A stretch of 64,000 nucleotides of DNA. Origin: Cinclus cinclus (taxonomy: Eukaryota; Chordata; Aves; Passeriformes; Cinclidae). Made by a program: the position numbers and the translations under genes. Below are positions 49,601 through 61,983 of this stretch, piece by piece. The stretch is taken from assembly GCF_963662255.1 (NCBI RefSeq), contig NC_085047.1:16784924-16848923 (forward strand), given 5' to 3'. Each line of letters begins with the position of its first letter. Position 1 is the first letter of the stretch. The notes under the pieces were generated by a model. It saw nothing but the letters and a program-made list of their open reading frames with translations, was not told the origin of the DNA and did not search any database.

Positions 49601-51837
49601 CTCCTTCTGCCACACCAGTGAGTTTAAATGCTGCACTCCAAGTTGAAAGAAAGATTAGTTTCCTTCCTCAAGCACGCCTGCAATGTTTAACAGTTCTCTG
49701 GAGCATAGGTCAGCTAAAGGTGTGTTGAAACAGAACAACTAACACAGGACAGCAAATGGAGTTTTACAAACATCAGCAAATACAATAACAGGAGTCCAAA
49801 ATACCCCTGGGGGAGGATGTTCCCTCTCCAGGTATCAAAATCACTAAGAAGTATGTCATAGGGTAATAAATAGAAGACACGTTAAGGTACTGGCTTCTCA
49901 CTCTGACACTTTAAAACAAGCAAGGAGAACAGTGAAATGAGAATTCTTTGCATTTTCTGAATTCTCCTCTTCCTTAACTTAGCGCACACAAAAATCATGG
50001 GAGAGAAGAGCCCATCTTTCCCTCAGACTCAATGCTATTTATACATCCTGCTCCCATCGGATCAGGAGGAAAAACTTGGAAGAGTATTAGGTGGTATTTT
50101 GTGGCTGTTACTCAGTAAAAACCACTTAAGTAAGAGCAGCTCTACCACCTCACTGGAACTGGACTCTATCCCACTTGGTGGCATCTTGCCAATGCTAATA
50201 ATTCAGTAGGATGGTTAAGTATTTTGAAACTAAAAAGCAGCTTTCAAAACTATTCCTAGACCAACCAGATCTGGAAAGCAACCCATCAGTGCGAATACTG
50301 TCTTAGCTTGGAGCCAGAAAGCCGTACCTTGTTAAACTCTGTTGCAGGACACAGCTACACATGCCAGCTACCTTTGAGTTGGGAAAGGAACTCATTAATG
50401 TACCAGCATTAATGATGAGACTTGCTGGACAGAGTAGATTGACTCTGATAGAAACAAGACAGAGTCTAAGCATGAGCTTGAGATAGGCCAGCAGGTAGTG
50501 TCTGCTCATTCTTCTCCTGTCCTACCACATCTAGGAGTCTTAAAGAAAAGAAGAATAAGGTGTGGTGCCCTTACATGTTAGAGATAGTATCACAAAACAC
50601 ATGCTTGAGCCCAAGTTTGACCCTGGAGATCCAAATTCCCAAGGGAGGTGTGTCACAGGAAGAGCCAGGTGAGACAGCACCCCAGCAGCTCAGTGGGTGT
50701 TCTTGAGTATGTATATGGGAGCTGGGTTTCAGTCTGCTCAGACTAGTGCCTGTGTCAGGCTGTGGCTTCGCAGTCCTCAGCACTAGAGCAGGAGTGTTCC
50801 TCAGGCTTTAATGAATTCAGTGCAACAATTATGTCATCTCAGCAGGTATAATGATCACCACTGTCCTTTGCAGCATACGAGAAGGCAGTCACTGGTTTCT
50901 TCTAAATAAACATAAGAACACAGGTTTTTCAGTTTGCCACTTCCAAAACTTTTTGTTGTTTTGGCAAAGCTTGAGACCCATGAAGGAAATCCTGCCTATC
51001 CATTCCACAGGCACAAAGGGTGTGTGACAACCACTAAAGCCATACCAGCCCCCAAAGCAAGGTCCCAGGAACAGGGCAGGGCAACTGCACATCAACAACA
51101 GAACATGGTAGACACCTGGGACACATGGATGAGCCTGGGCACCTGCCAGCCCACACCCTCTGGAAAGCAGGGGGGGGACAGTAGCACAGATCTGTGCATT
51201 TCAATATTCAATAAATATTACATTTCAGTAGGTATAAGGACAGTGAGAAAGATTTTACTTCTCATCTTCTAAAATACTCTAACCAACCACTCAGAGCTAG
51301 TGGGGCATGAAAACAAGGATTTCAAAGTGATTGCTTGTTATCCATCTACAAAAGCACAGAGGTTTACTGGGTACTCCAATGTTCTCTGGAAGCTTGATTT
51401 CCAGCTGTTTTCCTCAGTCTTGGCTAAAAACCTTGCTCTAACAGCCTCTTCTGCTCCAAGAGTCACAGGATCATAACAGAGCAGAGAACAGATTCACTGG
51501 CCACGTCTCTAATTTCAGAATTGCACTATAATCCTGATCTTGAAAAGCCAGTTCCCTGGTACATTTATTAATGCTGCCTACATTATCCTTCAGCCTTGGA
51601 AAGGGGACAAACTTAGCCTCAAGACAGGAGGAAGGAACATGTGGAAAGGAAATTAAGCTACTTAAGAGTTCTTGGCAATAAATGCAAGAAGCCAAGATTG
51701 TAATTATCTAGTTTATTGCCATACAAGCACTTCTTTTTTAGTAGCTTAGCTTTTAGTGAATAAATCCAGAAGATGACAGTCAAATAGTCATCTGAGAAAG
51801 CAATCTCCTTGGTGCACAAAATCCAGGTGAACTGTGA
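46603..51837. other. gene-free spacer with an A-rich tract
   Basis: No gene or transposon is recognised apart from low-complexity sequence at 48,018-48,138. Frames such as plus 48,767-49,081 and plus 47,493-47,801 look like chance. Confidence 0.45.
48018..48138. repeat. A/C-rich low-complexity tract
   Basis: About 120 bp made almost only of A and C on the plus strand, in irregular CAAAA, CCAAA and AAACC-like units. It is strongly strand-asymmetric (pyrimidine/purine biased against T and G). No retroposon body is recognised beside it. Confidence 0.9.
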
Positions 51838-52240
51838 AGATCATAGAATGGCTTGGGGTAGAAGGGACCTTAAAGCACACTTAGTTCCAAGTCCCCCTGC
51901 CACAGGCAGGGACATCTTCCACTAGACCAGGCTGCTCAAAGCCTCATTGAACCTGGCCTTGAACACTTCCAGGACTGGGACAGCCACAGATTCTCCCAGG
52001 AGCCAGAGCCTCACCACCCTCCCACTACAGAATTTCTTCCTAGCATCTAAGGCAAACTTGCTAGCAATTTCAAGTCATTATCCCCTTGTCCTGTCACTAC
52101 ATGTTCTTGTAGAAAGTCCCTCCCCATCTCTTGTAGATTCCCTACAAGTACTGGAAGACCACAATTAGGCCACCCCAAACCTTCTTGTTTCCAGGCTGAA
52201 CAACCCCAATTCTCTCTCCCCATCTCACACTACCAGAACT
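51838..52240 (-). mobile_element. CR1 LINE, 3'UTR copy
   Basis: The plus strand opens with ATCATAGAATGGCTTGGGGT AGAAGGGACC, the reverse complement of a CR1 terminus. It then shows GGCAGGGACATCTTCCACTA, GACCAGGCTGCTCAAAGCCT, GGCCTTGAACACTTCCAGGA, TTATCCCCTTGTCCTGTCAC and CCAGGCTGAACAACCCCAAT. The element is therefore minus-strand, about 400 bp long and 5'-truncated near 52,240. It is fairly well preserved. Confidence 0.95.
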
Positions 52241-54482
52241 CTTTCCAAAACCAGTACTGTGTAAACAAGTAATTACCTGGTAGGAATTTCTAGGACCCTC
52301 CAAATTACATAGACTCTGCTAGTGTAAACTAGCAGCCTTGCTCTTCCTTTGTTGACATATTTCAGGAAACCTACACTAAGTTTTGGATTCATTCTGGATC
52401 TAAATGCCTGGAAGGACATGTCTGGCTTCAAGGGTTTTTGCCAGCATTGCGCATGCCTGCCCAGTGAACATACCCAGCAGATGGGGGGAAAACCAGCCTT
52501 GAGAAATATGAGTTCATCCCTCCCTATACATGGTTGGGGTGTGCAGCAAAGGAGGTGAGACAGCCTGGTGAGACCGCCTGTGTCACTGATCCTCAGACAA
52601 CCTTGTTAGTAAGGGCAATTGTCAAGACAGATTGATGGAGGCCCAGAAGGGGATTATCTTTGCACTACACACTTTTTTATTTTTTGTTTTGGCAATGACC
52701 AAAGCACATTTTCCAGCATTATCCACTATCACACAGGATGAGTTGGCTGCTTCTAATGCTTCAGAGTTCAAGTCATGATTCTTCAAGAAAAGCAGAAATA
52801 AAGAACCAAAACTGCTGGCCTGTGAGATATTTAGGCTAAAATACTACCAGTCGTTATTTTTCTCAGGAGACATGCCTGGCACATATTTTACTTGCTGCCA
52901 CCGTAGCCTTTCAAAAGATGCAATCTCGAAACATATTGAGCATATTTGCAAGTATGGAACTGCATTTAATGTATCAAATGAACTTTGTACTGGATGTGGT
53001 TCAAAGAGTGAACTCCATGTAATAATTTGTTCTGTCTCAAAAAAGTGTTCCAAACCAAGAGCTTTATTTTCTGTTCCAAAGGGCAAGTTACAGCACTATC
53101 ACTGCTGCATACCTTTCCTCCTCCCTTTCCACTGCTCCAGCCTCTCTGGATGGTTTTTGTTTCTTTCCTGCATTCATGATTTTAGGTTTTGCAATTTCAA
53201 GCTGGAAGAAAACCCAGGAATACCAAAACCCAACCCTTTTCTCAGTTGCTATAAAAAAAAAGTGAATGTTCAGTAGAAAAAAAAAAAATCTATTTTTACC
53301 ACCTTGAATTCTCATTTACACAAGCCTCACCAAATAAACAACGTGTTCTTCTCCACCTAATCTGCCAAAGGATGACTTTGATACAGGGAGAAACACCTCC
53401 TAGGCAGTGCTTTGTTCTCCCTTTCTTAGAGAATATTTGCAAGAAGCAACATGATAGAAATAACTCAGCTTTCAATTTCTTCTGTATTTCGCATTCACAA
53501 ATATTGAGTCCAAGAGGAATTTAGTATTAGAGTTGCAAACATACCTGAAGTCCCACAGCATAAAGTGAGGGGCTGGGGGGACATGGCTGGGCCAGCCCTT
53601 TGCCTCAGCCCTCTGCTGAGCCACCCAAACAGCATCTGCACAAACCATATCAAAACATCCTCATGAATGTAACAGATGAAACAACAATGGTACCTGCAAC
53701 TCTGATCAAACAGAAAATACCCCTTCAAAACCAAGCATGAGATACCACCTAGGCTTTGCACACACCAGCCAAGCTTTTATGCCATTTCACTGAAACTTGC
53801 AAGCCTTTGCATGAAGACAAACACATTGCCCAGCATCTCCTGAGCCACCAGAACCCTTTTAAAGGTTCATCCATCTGCCTCAATCACAAAAGGACAGTCT
53901 GTGTTGGCATTGTACCACACGTTTGCTGCTTTATGCAGCTACCAACTAAGATCCCTTGATGCTCTAGGGCCTAAGGTACTGCCCAAGTTTCTTTTGTTCT
54001 TTCACCAAGAAAATGCCCACTACAGATAAGGCAGCAGAAAGTTACCCTTGCACCAATTTTAGGTTAGAAGCAGGCTAAGAAATCGTATCTTGCAACAAAT
54101 GGGGTTGTGTCCTACTTTTTAATTATAGAGAACAACAACAAAAAAAATCTCAAAGCAGACATGAGAAGCATTCACCTCTCTGAGATGAATTCACCTCTCA
54201 ATTTACAGCCACTTGCAATTTAAGCCCACAGATTACGTTGGAAACTTTAATTCACAATTTTGGCCATGTAAGCAGTTCTGCCATGGGCACGCATTCGCAC
54301 TGGTTGCTGAAAGGAAGAGTAGTAACTCCGAGGCCAAATTTTTGTTGAACCTGCAGATATAAATCCACACAGCTATGTGTACAACAGTAGCTTCTCCCTT
54401 GAGCAGACTCTGCACAATTCCAAAGTTCTTCCCCCAACGTATTTTTATTTCTACTGCAGATAAGAGATCTACATTAAAGAAC

Positions 54483-54504
54483 AAAAAAAAAAAAAAAAAA
54501 AAAA
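54483..54504. repeat. A22 homopolymer
   Basis: Twenty-two consecutive A with no recognised retroposon body on its left. Confidence 0.93.
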
Positions 54505-54816
54505 CAAGCCTTTTTCTATCTAAGCAAATTTTGCTTTTAATTTAAACAAATCCCCAAACTGAAGGAAATACAATCACACTGAAAATCAACTTAATAGCTT
54601 ATCCAGACAACAACTTACCTGTTAATGATCCTGGTCACACTCACCATCTTTTCCAGAAGAATCCACTTGGTCTTGATTTCGGGCAGTACCACAATCAACT
54701 GAGAGGATCAAACCCTGATCCCAAAGAGCAGCTGGGCTCATGAACCAGCAGTAGCTCAAAAATCACTTGGTTCCTTTTCCCAGCATCTGCTCATCCAAGA
54801 GCATGACAAACAGACT

Positions 54817-54840
54817 CCCCCCCCCCCCCCCCCACCCCCT
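54817..54840. repeat. C-rich homopolymer (C17, A, C5)
   Basis: Seventeen C, one A, five C and a T. Forms a G-rich minus strand that may fold as a G-quadruplex. Prone to length error. Confidence 0.93.
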
Positions 54841-57800
54841 TAGTACATTTAAATTGGAGAGAGGCTTTTTGGTCAAATGCTCTTCTAGTCTAATGCAAGT
54901 GCCTGGTGTGTCACCTAACTGATGAGAAGAATCAGTGACATTACCATTACTCAGCTCCAGAGCCTGCCAGCATTTTGCTCACCTTCCAGCTAGATGTGGA
55001 ACAAGAGCTGCTGGCAGCATACACCCGGCTCGAAACTGGCTATCCTTCAGACAGCATGGAGGAGTTTATCCTCCACAGCTAAAAAAACCTGCAGGCAGGT
55101 TCAGCAGCATCCCCTAAGAGGTAAATAGTAAAACACATGCAATTCAGGAATGATTCTATTTGAACAGCTAATCACAGGTTTGTGGCAACAGCGAAACTCA
55201 GTAAAAAGGGCATGCATAAATTTGTCACAGAACATGCTTCTAGTTTTTACAGTCTCATTGCATACTTCAAAATAACAATTTACTTCATGCATATATGTGC
55301 ATGTATATACATGTGTGACTTTGTCCAGCATTGCTAAAGGCACACAGACTGAAAAAAAACCCCAAATCCATAAAATCCCCTGGGGATGCAATATGATGAA
55401 ATCCTGCTCACTTGTGCACCTGAAGACCCCTCTAAGGTACATAATTTTCCTGGCCTGGGGAGACAGTATATGGGGGTAGGAGGTAGAAGCCACAGTGCCA
55501 CTCCAAGCTATTTAACCATCAACTTTTTACACACTGGCTTCTTATTCCTGTCACTTTAGATTCGTGCTGCATAGGTATATGGTGATAGAACTAGTGGCAC
55601 ACTCCCTGCCTACAGCCCATTGCAAACATTACTGACACCAATGGTTAGGTTTGTGTGAGTCACTGCTAATGAAGGCTAGTTTGCAAACACCTACTTCGAG
55701 GTCTGAGACAACAGGTAGTAATTAAGCTCAGAACTTCCAGCCTTAACTTTGGGATTTAAAAAATAAATATCTACGGATAGCTCCCCCTCAGTCACCAGTG
55801 TCTGAGAACATGAGGGAATTAGGGCCATCCATTTTCTCCCTCTCCCCATTCCCAGTACTCCCACATCTTCAAGATGGGGATGCTCAAAGTAACCCAAAAG
55901 AAGTGTGTGTCTAATCTCACTGGGTTACAAGCATTTGACATGAGCCCAGGCTCCAGGAAACATTATCAGTGCTTTGTTTCCTGATCAAGTATTACAATGA
56001 AGTTTCACCACCTCTATTACAGCAGTAATGAGACTACATAGAAGTTGTACTTGCCTTCCAGGACAGAACTGGATCCATGGAGTAGCAAGCTTTTGTCCCA
56101 GTGCAGTCAGGCAAAGATGTTAGCTATGTATACACAAGTGCAAGCACACACTAATTTCTAATCACTTTGCACTACTACTTGCACTGAGAATTGCCAGCAC
56201 ATCCTAAAAATGAGGATGTTGTCTGGGGGGCTGCAGACCCAGGGGACACAAGTGCAACAAGATGTAGCACCTCAAAAGAATCCCAAACCAACCTTCAGTG
56301 ACACCATTCTGCATCAAGAGAAGTTACTGAGTTCAAGTGATGTTAGCTGACTCTCAACAATAACCATGTATCAAAACAGTCAGCAGTACAGAACACACAG
56401 CAAAGATGATTGGCTCAAGTTGTCCTTTTTATTTTCAGGATTAAAACCCCCAATGATATAAAGCAGAAGAAACAGATGTAAACTCCAAATTTATCTGCAG
56501 TTCAGATGAGGCATCCTGGTTTCACAAAACTGATTCAGACAAGTGGATAAGCACAAACTGCAAAAAGAAGACAAACTGCACAAAATAAATACTGAGAATT
56601 GGTAACTTCTCTTCACCTGGTCTCTTCTGCACCCTTCCACAGTATAAATAAAAAAATATCCATCTGGAAAATACATTTGACATTGAAAAAAAAATCAAAG
56701 AACCATCTAAATTATTTTTATATAGGATGTGCTGATCAACACGTCTTTTAAAATTAAGAGTTCAATGCAGATGGTATGACAGGTCTAACAAAGGGTAAGA
56801 GAAGTACTGTTTAAATGGACAACACACAATGCATAAATCTTCAGGGATATAAAATATAAGCAGATTCAGTGCACAGTTCTAAAGTTGACATTCCTATTCC
56901 AGTTCCTACAATTAACAGTTTACTTGGTGAGACTTGTAGAGAAATAAATATGCATATAGAAGTAAACACACTTCAACAGAACAAATGTATTGAATTAGTG
57001 GGACTGATTATTTTTAATGCAAAATAGACTGATTTAACAACCTAAACCAAAGAGCTGATAGGATAACCAGTAAAGGTGCCATTAAGTAAATCACCATACT
57101 CTTACCACAGTTAGTCCTACATACATGTCCTTAGCATAAAATTTATTTGCTCTTCACCATATGCTTTGGCTCTTCTACCCATCTGTAGAGCTAAAAAACA
57201 ACACTGGAATAAGAACTTGTCAAAGAAGAAAAAAAAAAAACAACCATCTTTTTCCCTGCCAAAAGGACTGCATTCAGACCTATCTAGACTTCAAATAATT
57301 TTTTAGTCAGTTCTGCTTCCCACATTAGATGATTTCTGTGCTTTAAAAAGCACTGAAATTTGCCTGAAGTTTTGTCCCAAACAGTGGTCCTCTGACCAAA
57401 AAATTAGCTTATTAGAGACTGGCAACTGTGTGTTCAGGTCAAGATGAAAGTCTTATGAAAACAGCATATGGATGTCATATTAAATACTGCATATTCAAAT
57501 AAAACTCAAGTCACACACACTCAGTCAGACTTCCATAGGCAACCCAATTCTACATCAAAATATCCATGTCCCCTACCTAAACCCTAGTCTTCTAAATAAT
57601 GCCTCAATGATCTGACACCTGAGACAAGCACGCAAAGAAAGTATTTCCAAAGGCTTAGCCAGATGAGAACAGATGAGCATCCTGGCAGAAGCCAAAAATC
57701 CCTGCTCAAAAGTGTTTTTTGACCTTACAGTTCTTTTTGAACGCCAACATTCAGTTAAGTCAGTACCAACAACAGCAAAACCCAGCATGTGTTAGGAGCG

Positions 57801-57883
57801 AAGACACCATTTCCCTCTTATTCTTTCTTCCAAAGTGGCTGTTTAACAGAAAAGAGGCTTTCTTGCAGTCAGCATCTCTACTC

Positions 57884-58045
57884 TGAATCACAGAATTGTT
57901 AAGCTTGGACATGAACATCAAGTCCATCACTGCTGTTTTCCTTACTACATTATATCCTCAAGTGCCATAGCCACACATTTCTGAACACTTACAGATATGG
58001 TGACTCTGCTATTCCCCTATGCAGTTCAATATATGATGACAGTAG
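57884..58045 (-). mobile_element. CR1 LINE, old 3'-end fragment
   Basis: The plus strand reads GAATCACAGAATTGTTAAGC at the left, then CCTCAAGTGCCATAGCCACA, TTTCTGAACACTTACAGATA and GGTGACTCTGCTATTCCCCT. These match the reverse complement of a CR1 3' end of the type with the GGATGGTGACTCCACCAC segment. It is diverged, with an internal shortening, and its right end is approximate. Confidence 0.85.
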
Positions 58046-59658
58046 TCCTCAAGTAAAAGCCAACAGATTGTCAGTCTGCAAAATATAGTACTAACTTTTT
58101 TTTTTTTCCCCACATGCAGGACACAATAAGAGGCTAAAAACTCTAAGATGCTCCATTAACAAACATCTACTACTTCCCATCAGGGACACACAGAGGTCTA
58201 CTGTGCCTCAAATATGCCCTTAAACTGCACATAGCAGCAATCAGTGTGAGAAGAATGCCACCAGTGCACTTGGCATTCAGAAAATGCACATCAGGAAGAG
58301 AAACAACAGCCATAAAACAGTGTATAACTAACCTGAATCTGTAATAACAAACCATATGTGCAATTATTCAAGAACACGCAGTTTAAGTACTTTGCCTCAA
58401 GTAGCTGCTTGTTTTCTGGCTTCTCCTCTCCTAGCACCTACCAAATGGTCAAGAGGCCACAACAATTCTTCTGGGGAGGTTTTCTTCCCAGCCTGTTTAA
58501 AAGTGAACTCACCAGCTTTGGGGATACACAAGCAAGACTAAAACCACTGTGTTCGCCAGATGTGCATCTCCATCAACAGTAAGAACCCTCTGCCTTCTCC
58601 TGTGCCCATACCTATCTTTAATCACACATCCTGACTTGCAGGCTGTTATTTGCAGATCTCGGGGGCAAACTGCTCAGGGGTCAGACTTGGCCAAGCGCCC
58701 CAGTGTGCGCTGCAGCACTGTCACTCACCTGCCAGACCTGCTCCACTCTGCTGCCCAGAACTGGGCTAAGCACTGCCACACCTTCCATGTGAGCACTGGA
58801 TACAAACTACTGCCCCACTTCCTTGATCCTCCCTTCCTGCCCAGCTCACCCTTTAATTTTGTAGTGCTGGAAAATAAATCCAGAGCCTAAAGTCCAAGCC
58901 TCGATGAGCTCCATTTTGCAAAGCATGAGGGAAGTCTGAATATATTCTGGTGTTGAGTAAGCAAGATAAGCCCATTATATGGATAGTTTTTCTCTGTGTA
59001 ACAGAGTAGATGAAAGGTAGTTCATGTTGCTTAGGATGGTTTCAGACAACCTTAAGGCCAATTCTAAACAGCAGCATGAACACTGCCCAGAGTAACCAAG
59101 GGAAATATGTCACAGCCGAGTGTTACCTGCCAATTGCCCAACTCACCATTTAAGACTGTCAGGTTCCCCACATTGGAAGCATAGCACCAAGCACTGCTCT
59201 GAAATGACACAAAAGTCTCTTCTGACAGACCAAACTTACAGAAATGTTTTCCCCAACACACATACTTAATACTTATTAATACCAAATTTATTTTCCATTT
59301 CTTTTTCCTCTGCTAACACTCTTAATATCCAGCATGTTTAAAGAGGCAAGAACTAACAGCAAATGTTAGAGAGACTTCTGAGTTTGCACTTAGAATGTCT
59401 AACCAAAGCCCTGAGTCCATCCCATCACTATTCAAATAAATACAGCAGAAAGACTAATAACAGTAATTACTGTGCACACACAATACAAGTATTGGTTAAA
59501 CCAAATAAATCTCCTTTGAGGCAGATACATATATATAATACAAAACATATTAAGGGTCAAATACAAGTATCATACTTCACCTTGCTTTGTCTTCTGGTTC
59601 TGCAGGGTACCTTGCAAATGTATTATTTCTGCCTCACTGGCATTCAAGCCACATTAAA
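58046..59658. other. spacer left of the SINE
   Basis: No gene is recognised. A minus-strand AATAAA (plus TTTATT at 59,287-59,292) is the nearest canonical poly(A) signal I could find downstream of the PLCXD-family stop codon and is a candidate 3' end for that transcript. Confidence 0.35.
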
Positions 59659-59788
59659 GAATCACAGAATATTCTGGGCTGGAAGGAACCCAGAAGGACT
59701 GTGAATCCAGCTCTTAAATGAATGGCCCATACAGGGATCAAAGCCCCAACCATGGTGTTAACACCCAACAGAGCTCTGAGCACCAAGA
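59659..59788 (-). mobile_element. TguSINE1-like SINE (tRNA-Ile head, CR1-type tail)
   Basis: On the plus strand the left part reads AATCACAGAATATTCTGGGC TGGAAGGAACC, a CR1-type 3' tail. The right part reads GAATGGCCCATACAGGGATC AAAGCC, the reverse complement of the TpsiC arm and 3' end of a tRNA-Ile-like gene (GATCCC...GGGCC), followed by a degraded anticodon arm and D-arm region to about 59,788. This head/tail arrangement is that of TguSINE1, described from zebra finch and mobilised by CR1-X-type LINE machinery. The element is minus-strand. The B-box (GGTTCGATCC-like) and anticodon are mutated, so this is a fossil and not a working tRNA gene. Confidence 0.82.
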
Positions 59789-61826
59789 CAATTTGCACAA
59801 GAAAACCACTGAAACCAAATCCACATGGAGTTTCAGTTGGTGCCATGAGTAAAGCAAACAAAATTCAGTTAAGGAAAATCCAGGTATTTTAAATAAACTT
59901 GCAGACTGAACAGAACTGTTCAAAATAGGTGCTGACAGTTTCATCAACAAGAATACCAAATCAAATAAAAACCTTCTGCTGTGGTTTTCAAAGGAAGTAT
60001 TAAACTAGAAATTTGAACACAGTTCCCAAACTAATTTTTATGAGTTGTCCCCTGTCACTGATACACAAGTGGAAAGGAAAAACACAGTGAGTGATAGGCA
60101 CTTCCCCCACCCCCAACTCCTTTCAAGAAATGATTCAGTTAAAAAAATTCAAAGAACTCTAATGAAAGCCATGCAAACAACAGATAAATCAGATTACAGT
60201 CTGCTCTGAACTCGGCCAAGGTTCACATGGAAGGTTTGAAAACCTTTACATTTCTCCTGAGTTGTGACAAGCAAACAAAGAAGGCTGGGATTTTTCACAG
60301 CTGTCAGACCATGATGGCAGATACAGGACAAAACAAAATAAATAATAAATCTGGAGATTAATTTTCCTTTGAATTAAATACATATAAATACAATAATTCT
60401 ATAACAAATAATCTTGGAGATAAATACAAATTCATGATCAGTGAAAAATTAGTGCACTAACAGTTGTTTCAGGAAGACTATTGAGCAGGGAAATATCTGC
60501 TAATCAGTCCCTTTTGTGCTTTTTTTAAAAAAATTAAACAATTGAGATAAGTCAGACCATAGGATATTATCAGCTAGCAAATTAAATGCTGGTAAGTACC
60601 AACACATGATTGCATTGGTTTAAACATATACAGTCACATTTCATTGTGAACCAGCACAAAAATTAGTATGACCAAAGAAAGAGACAGTAACACCCATCTG
60701 TGCTTGTGGGATTATTGCTTACTCTGTCACAATCAGGTGAAGCCTGGAGAAATTTCTCCCTTAACAGGTGTGGCTCTCTGTCTACAAGCACAGCTTTCAG
60801 GTCTGACTGCAGAATTCACTGTCCCATCACAAATCACAGTGATTCAATATCTGGGCTTTGAGCACTTCCTGTCAGCTCCAGCTCTGAGTGTCAAGCAAGC
60901 CCCCACTTGGCTCACCTCCTTCCAGAAAAGGCTGCCTGGGTGAGAGACTTTCCCCAAAGAAAATCTGATGGTTTAAAAACCCCCAAGTGACCAACAGGGA
61001 AAAGAGAAAAGTTATGCTGTAGTTTCCTAAATGTCCAGGAATTCAGGAAAACAAATGTTTCCCTTACATCACAGGAAACAGGAATTCAGACTTGAGTTAA
61101 AATCCTCAGAATTTGAAGACTGAAATAGTCTCCAAATTAATGCAAAAAGATAGACACTTAAACACAGTTGCAATTAATGTATTGAAACAATAAAGTAAAA
61201 TAAAGAGGTCAAGAAGAAAGATTGTGCCAAGTCTTCACCTCTCAGGCCCACAGGACAGTTTGGATATTTAACACACTGTTAACATCTTCCCCCAAAACAA
61301 CAGCAATAGTCTCTTCAAGTAAGTCAGAGGTAGTGTCTAAAACAGCATAATGAACACAGCAGCAGCCTCCAGCTGAGCCCAGCTATGCCAGAGATGGCCC
61401 AAAAACAGTGCCACCCCAGCCAGCCTGGTCACACTGCCATGGGATCAGCATCAAGCCCTGGCCATGGGAAGGGGGCAGGATGCACACACAGGGGCGCTGG
61501 CAGCACGGTCACCAGGGAAATGTGCACCACAAAGGGGTACATCTGCTCCAAAAGCCATCCCCTGTCGGCAGCAGATGTGTGCACAGCTCAGCCAGACAGA
61601 GCACACACAGACAGACCGACCAGCAGCACTCACACAGCACTCAGCTCACTCAGGTCCACACGACTCCAGGAGAAGGGACCTGGATGTACAGATGTTTAAC
61701 CACGTTCCCTCTAGGAAACATTTTTCATAAAGAGAGATTACAATAGGTTTCACTTGACAAGTAAAACATTTAGCATCGTTCAATGATGTCCACTAAAGAG
61801 CACAAGTGGGACACAGCAATCAGGAT
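59789..61826 (-). other. probable 3'UTR / downstream region of the PLCXD-family gene
   Basis: This lies immediately downstream of the minus-strand stop codon at 61,827-61,829 and contains no recognised exon or repeat. Vertebrate terminal exons usually carry the 3'UTR, so at least the right-hand part should be transcribed. I see no canonical minus-strand AATAAA until about 59,290, so the UTR may be long or may use a variant signal. Confidence 0.4.
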
Positions 61827-61983
61827 TTAAGTTGCAGATTCATCCTCTTCCAAAAGGAGGTCGTTCAGTGCAATAACTGTAGCAGCAAAGTCAACCAGCT
61901 CCACAAAGTCAGATGTAATTATGTTAACACCCATAACACCAGGCTTCTGTGCTTTCACCCAATTCAAAATCATCGGCAGGTTC
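61827..61983 (-). CDS. PLCXD2: terminal coding exon of a PI-PLC X-domain-containing protein (probable PLCXD2)
   Basis: The minus strand reads a pyrimidine-rich tract ending TTCAATTTCTTTAG and then an open frame to TAA at 61,829-61,827. The exon starts at 61,983, the third base of a split codon (phase 2 intron). It encodes about 51 residues with LNWVKAQKPG followed by GVNIITSDFVELVDFAATVI and ALNDLLLEEDESAT. The pattern W-V-x-x-Q-K-P-G-x-x-G-[VI]-N-I-[IV]-T-x-D-F-V-E-L-x-D-F-x-x-T-V-I-x-L-N is the C-terminal end of the PLCXD family (last part of the PLC X TIM-barrel region). I judge it clearly different from PLCXD3 (only about half the positions agree) and from PLCXD1 (different tail), leaving PLCXD2. 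Earlier exons, including the catalytic histidines, lie right of 64,000. PLCXD2 is thought to act on inositol phospholipids; its physiological role is poorly known. The frame is intact. Confidence 0.8.

Larger units (their letters stand above)
52241..57883. other. gene-free spacer
   Basis: No gene or recognised transposon. Contains a TGCGCATGC motif at 52,448-52,456, an A22 run at 54,483-54,504 and a C17 run at 54,817-54,833. Open frames up to 134 codons (for example plus 52,872-53,276) match nothing known. Confidence 0.45.

Noticed and set aside
59720..59788. tRNA-Ile gene on the minus strand
   Set aside because: The anticodon and internal promoter boxes are mutated and the sequence is fused to a CR1-type tail, so it is a SINE fossil.
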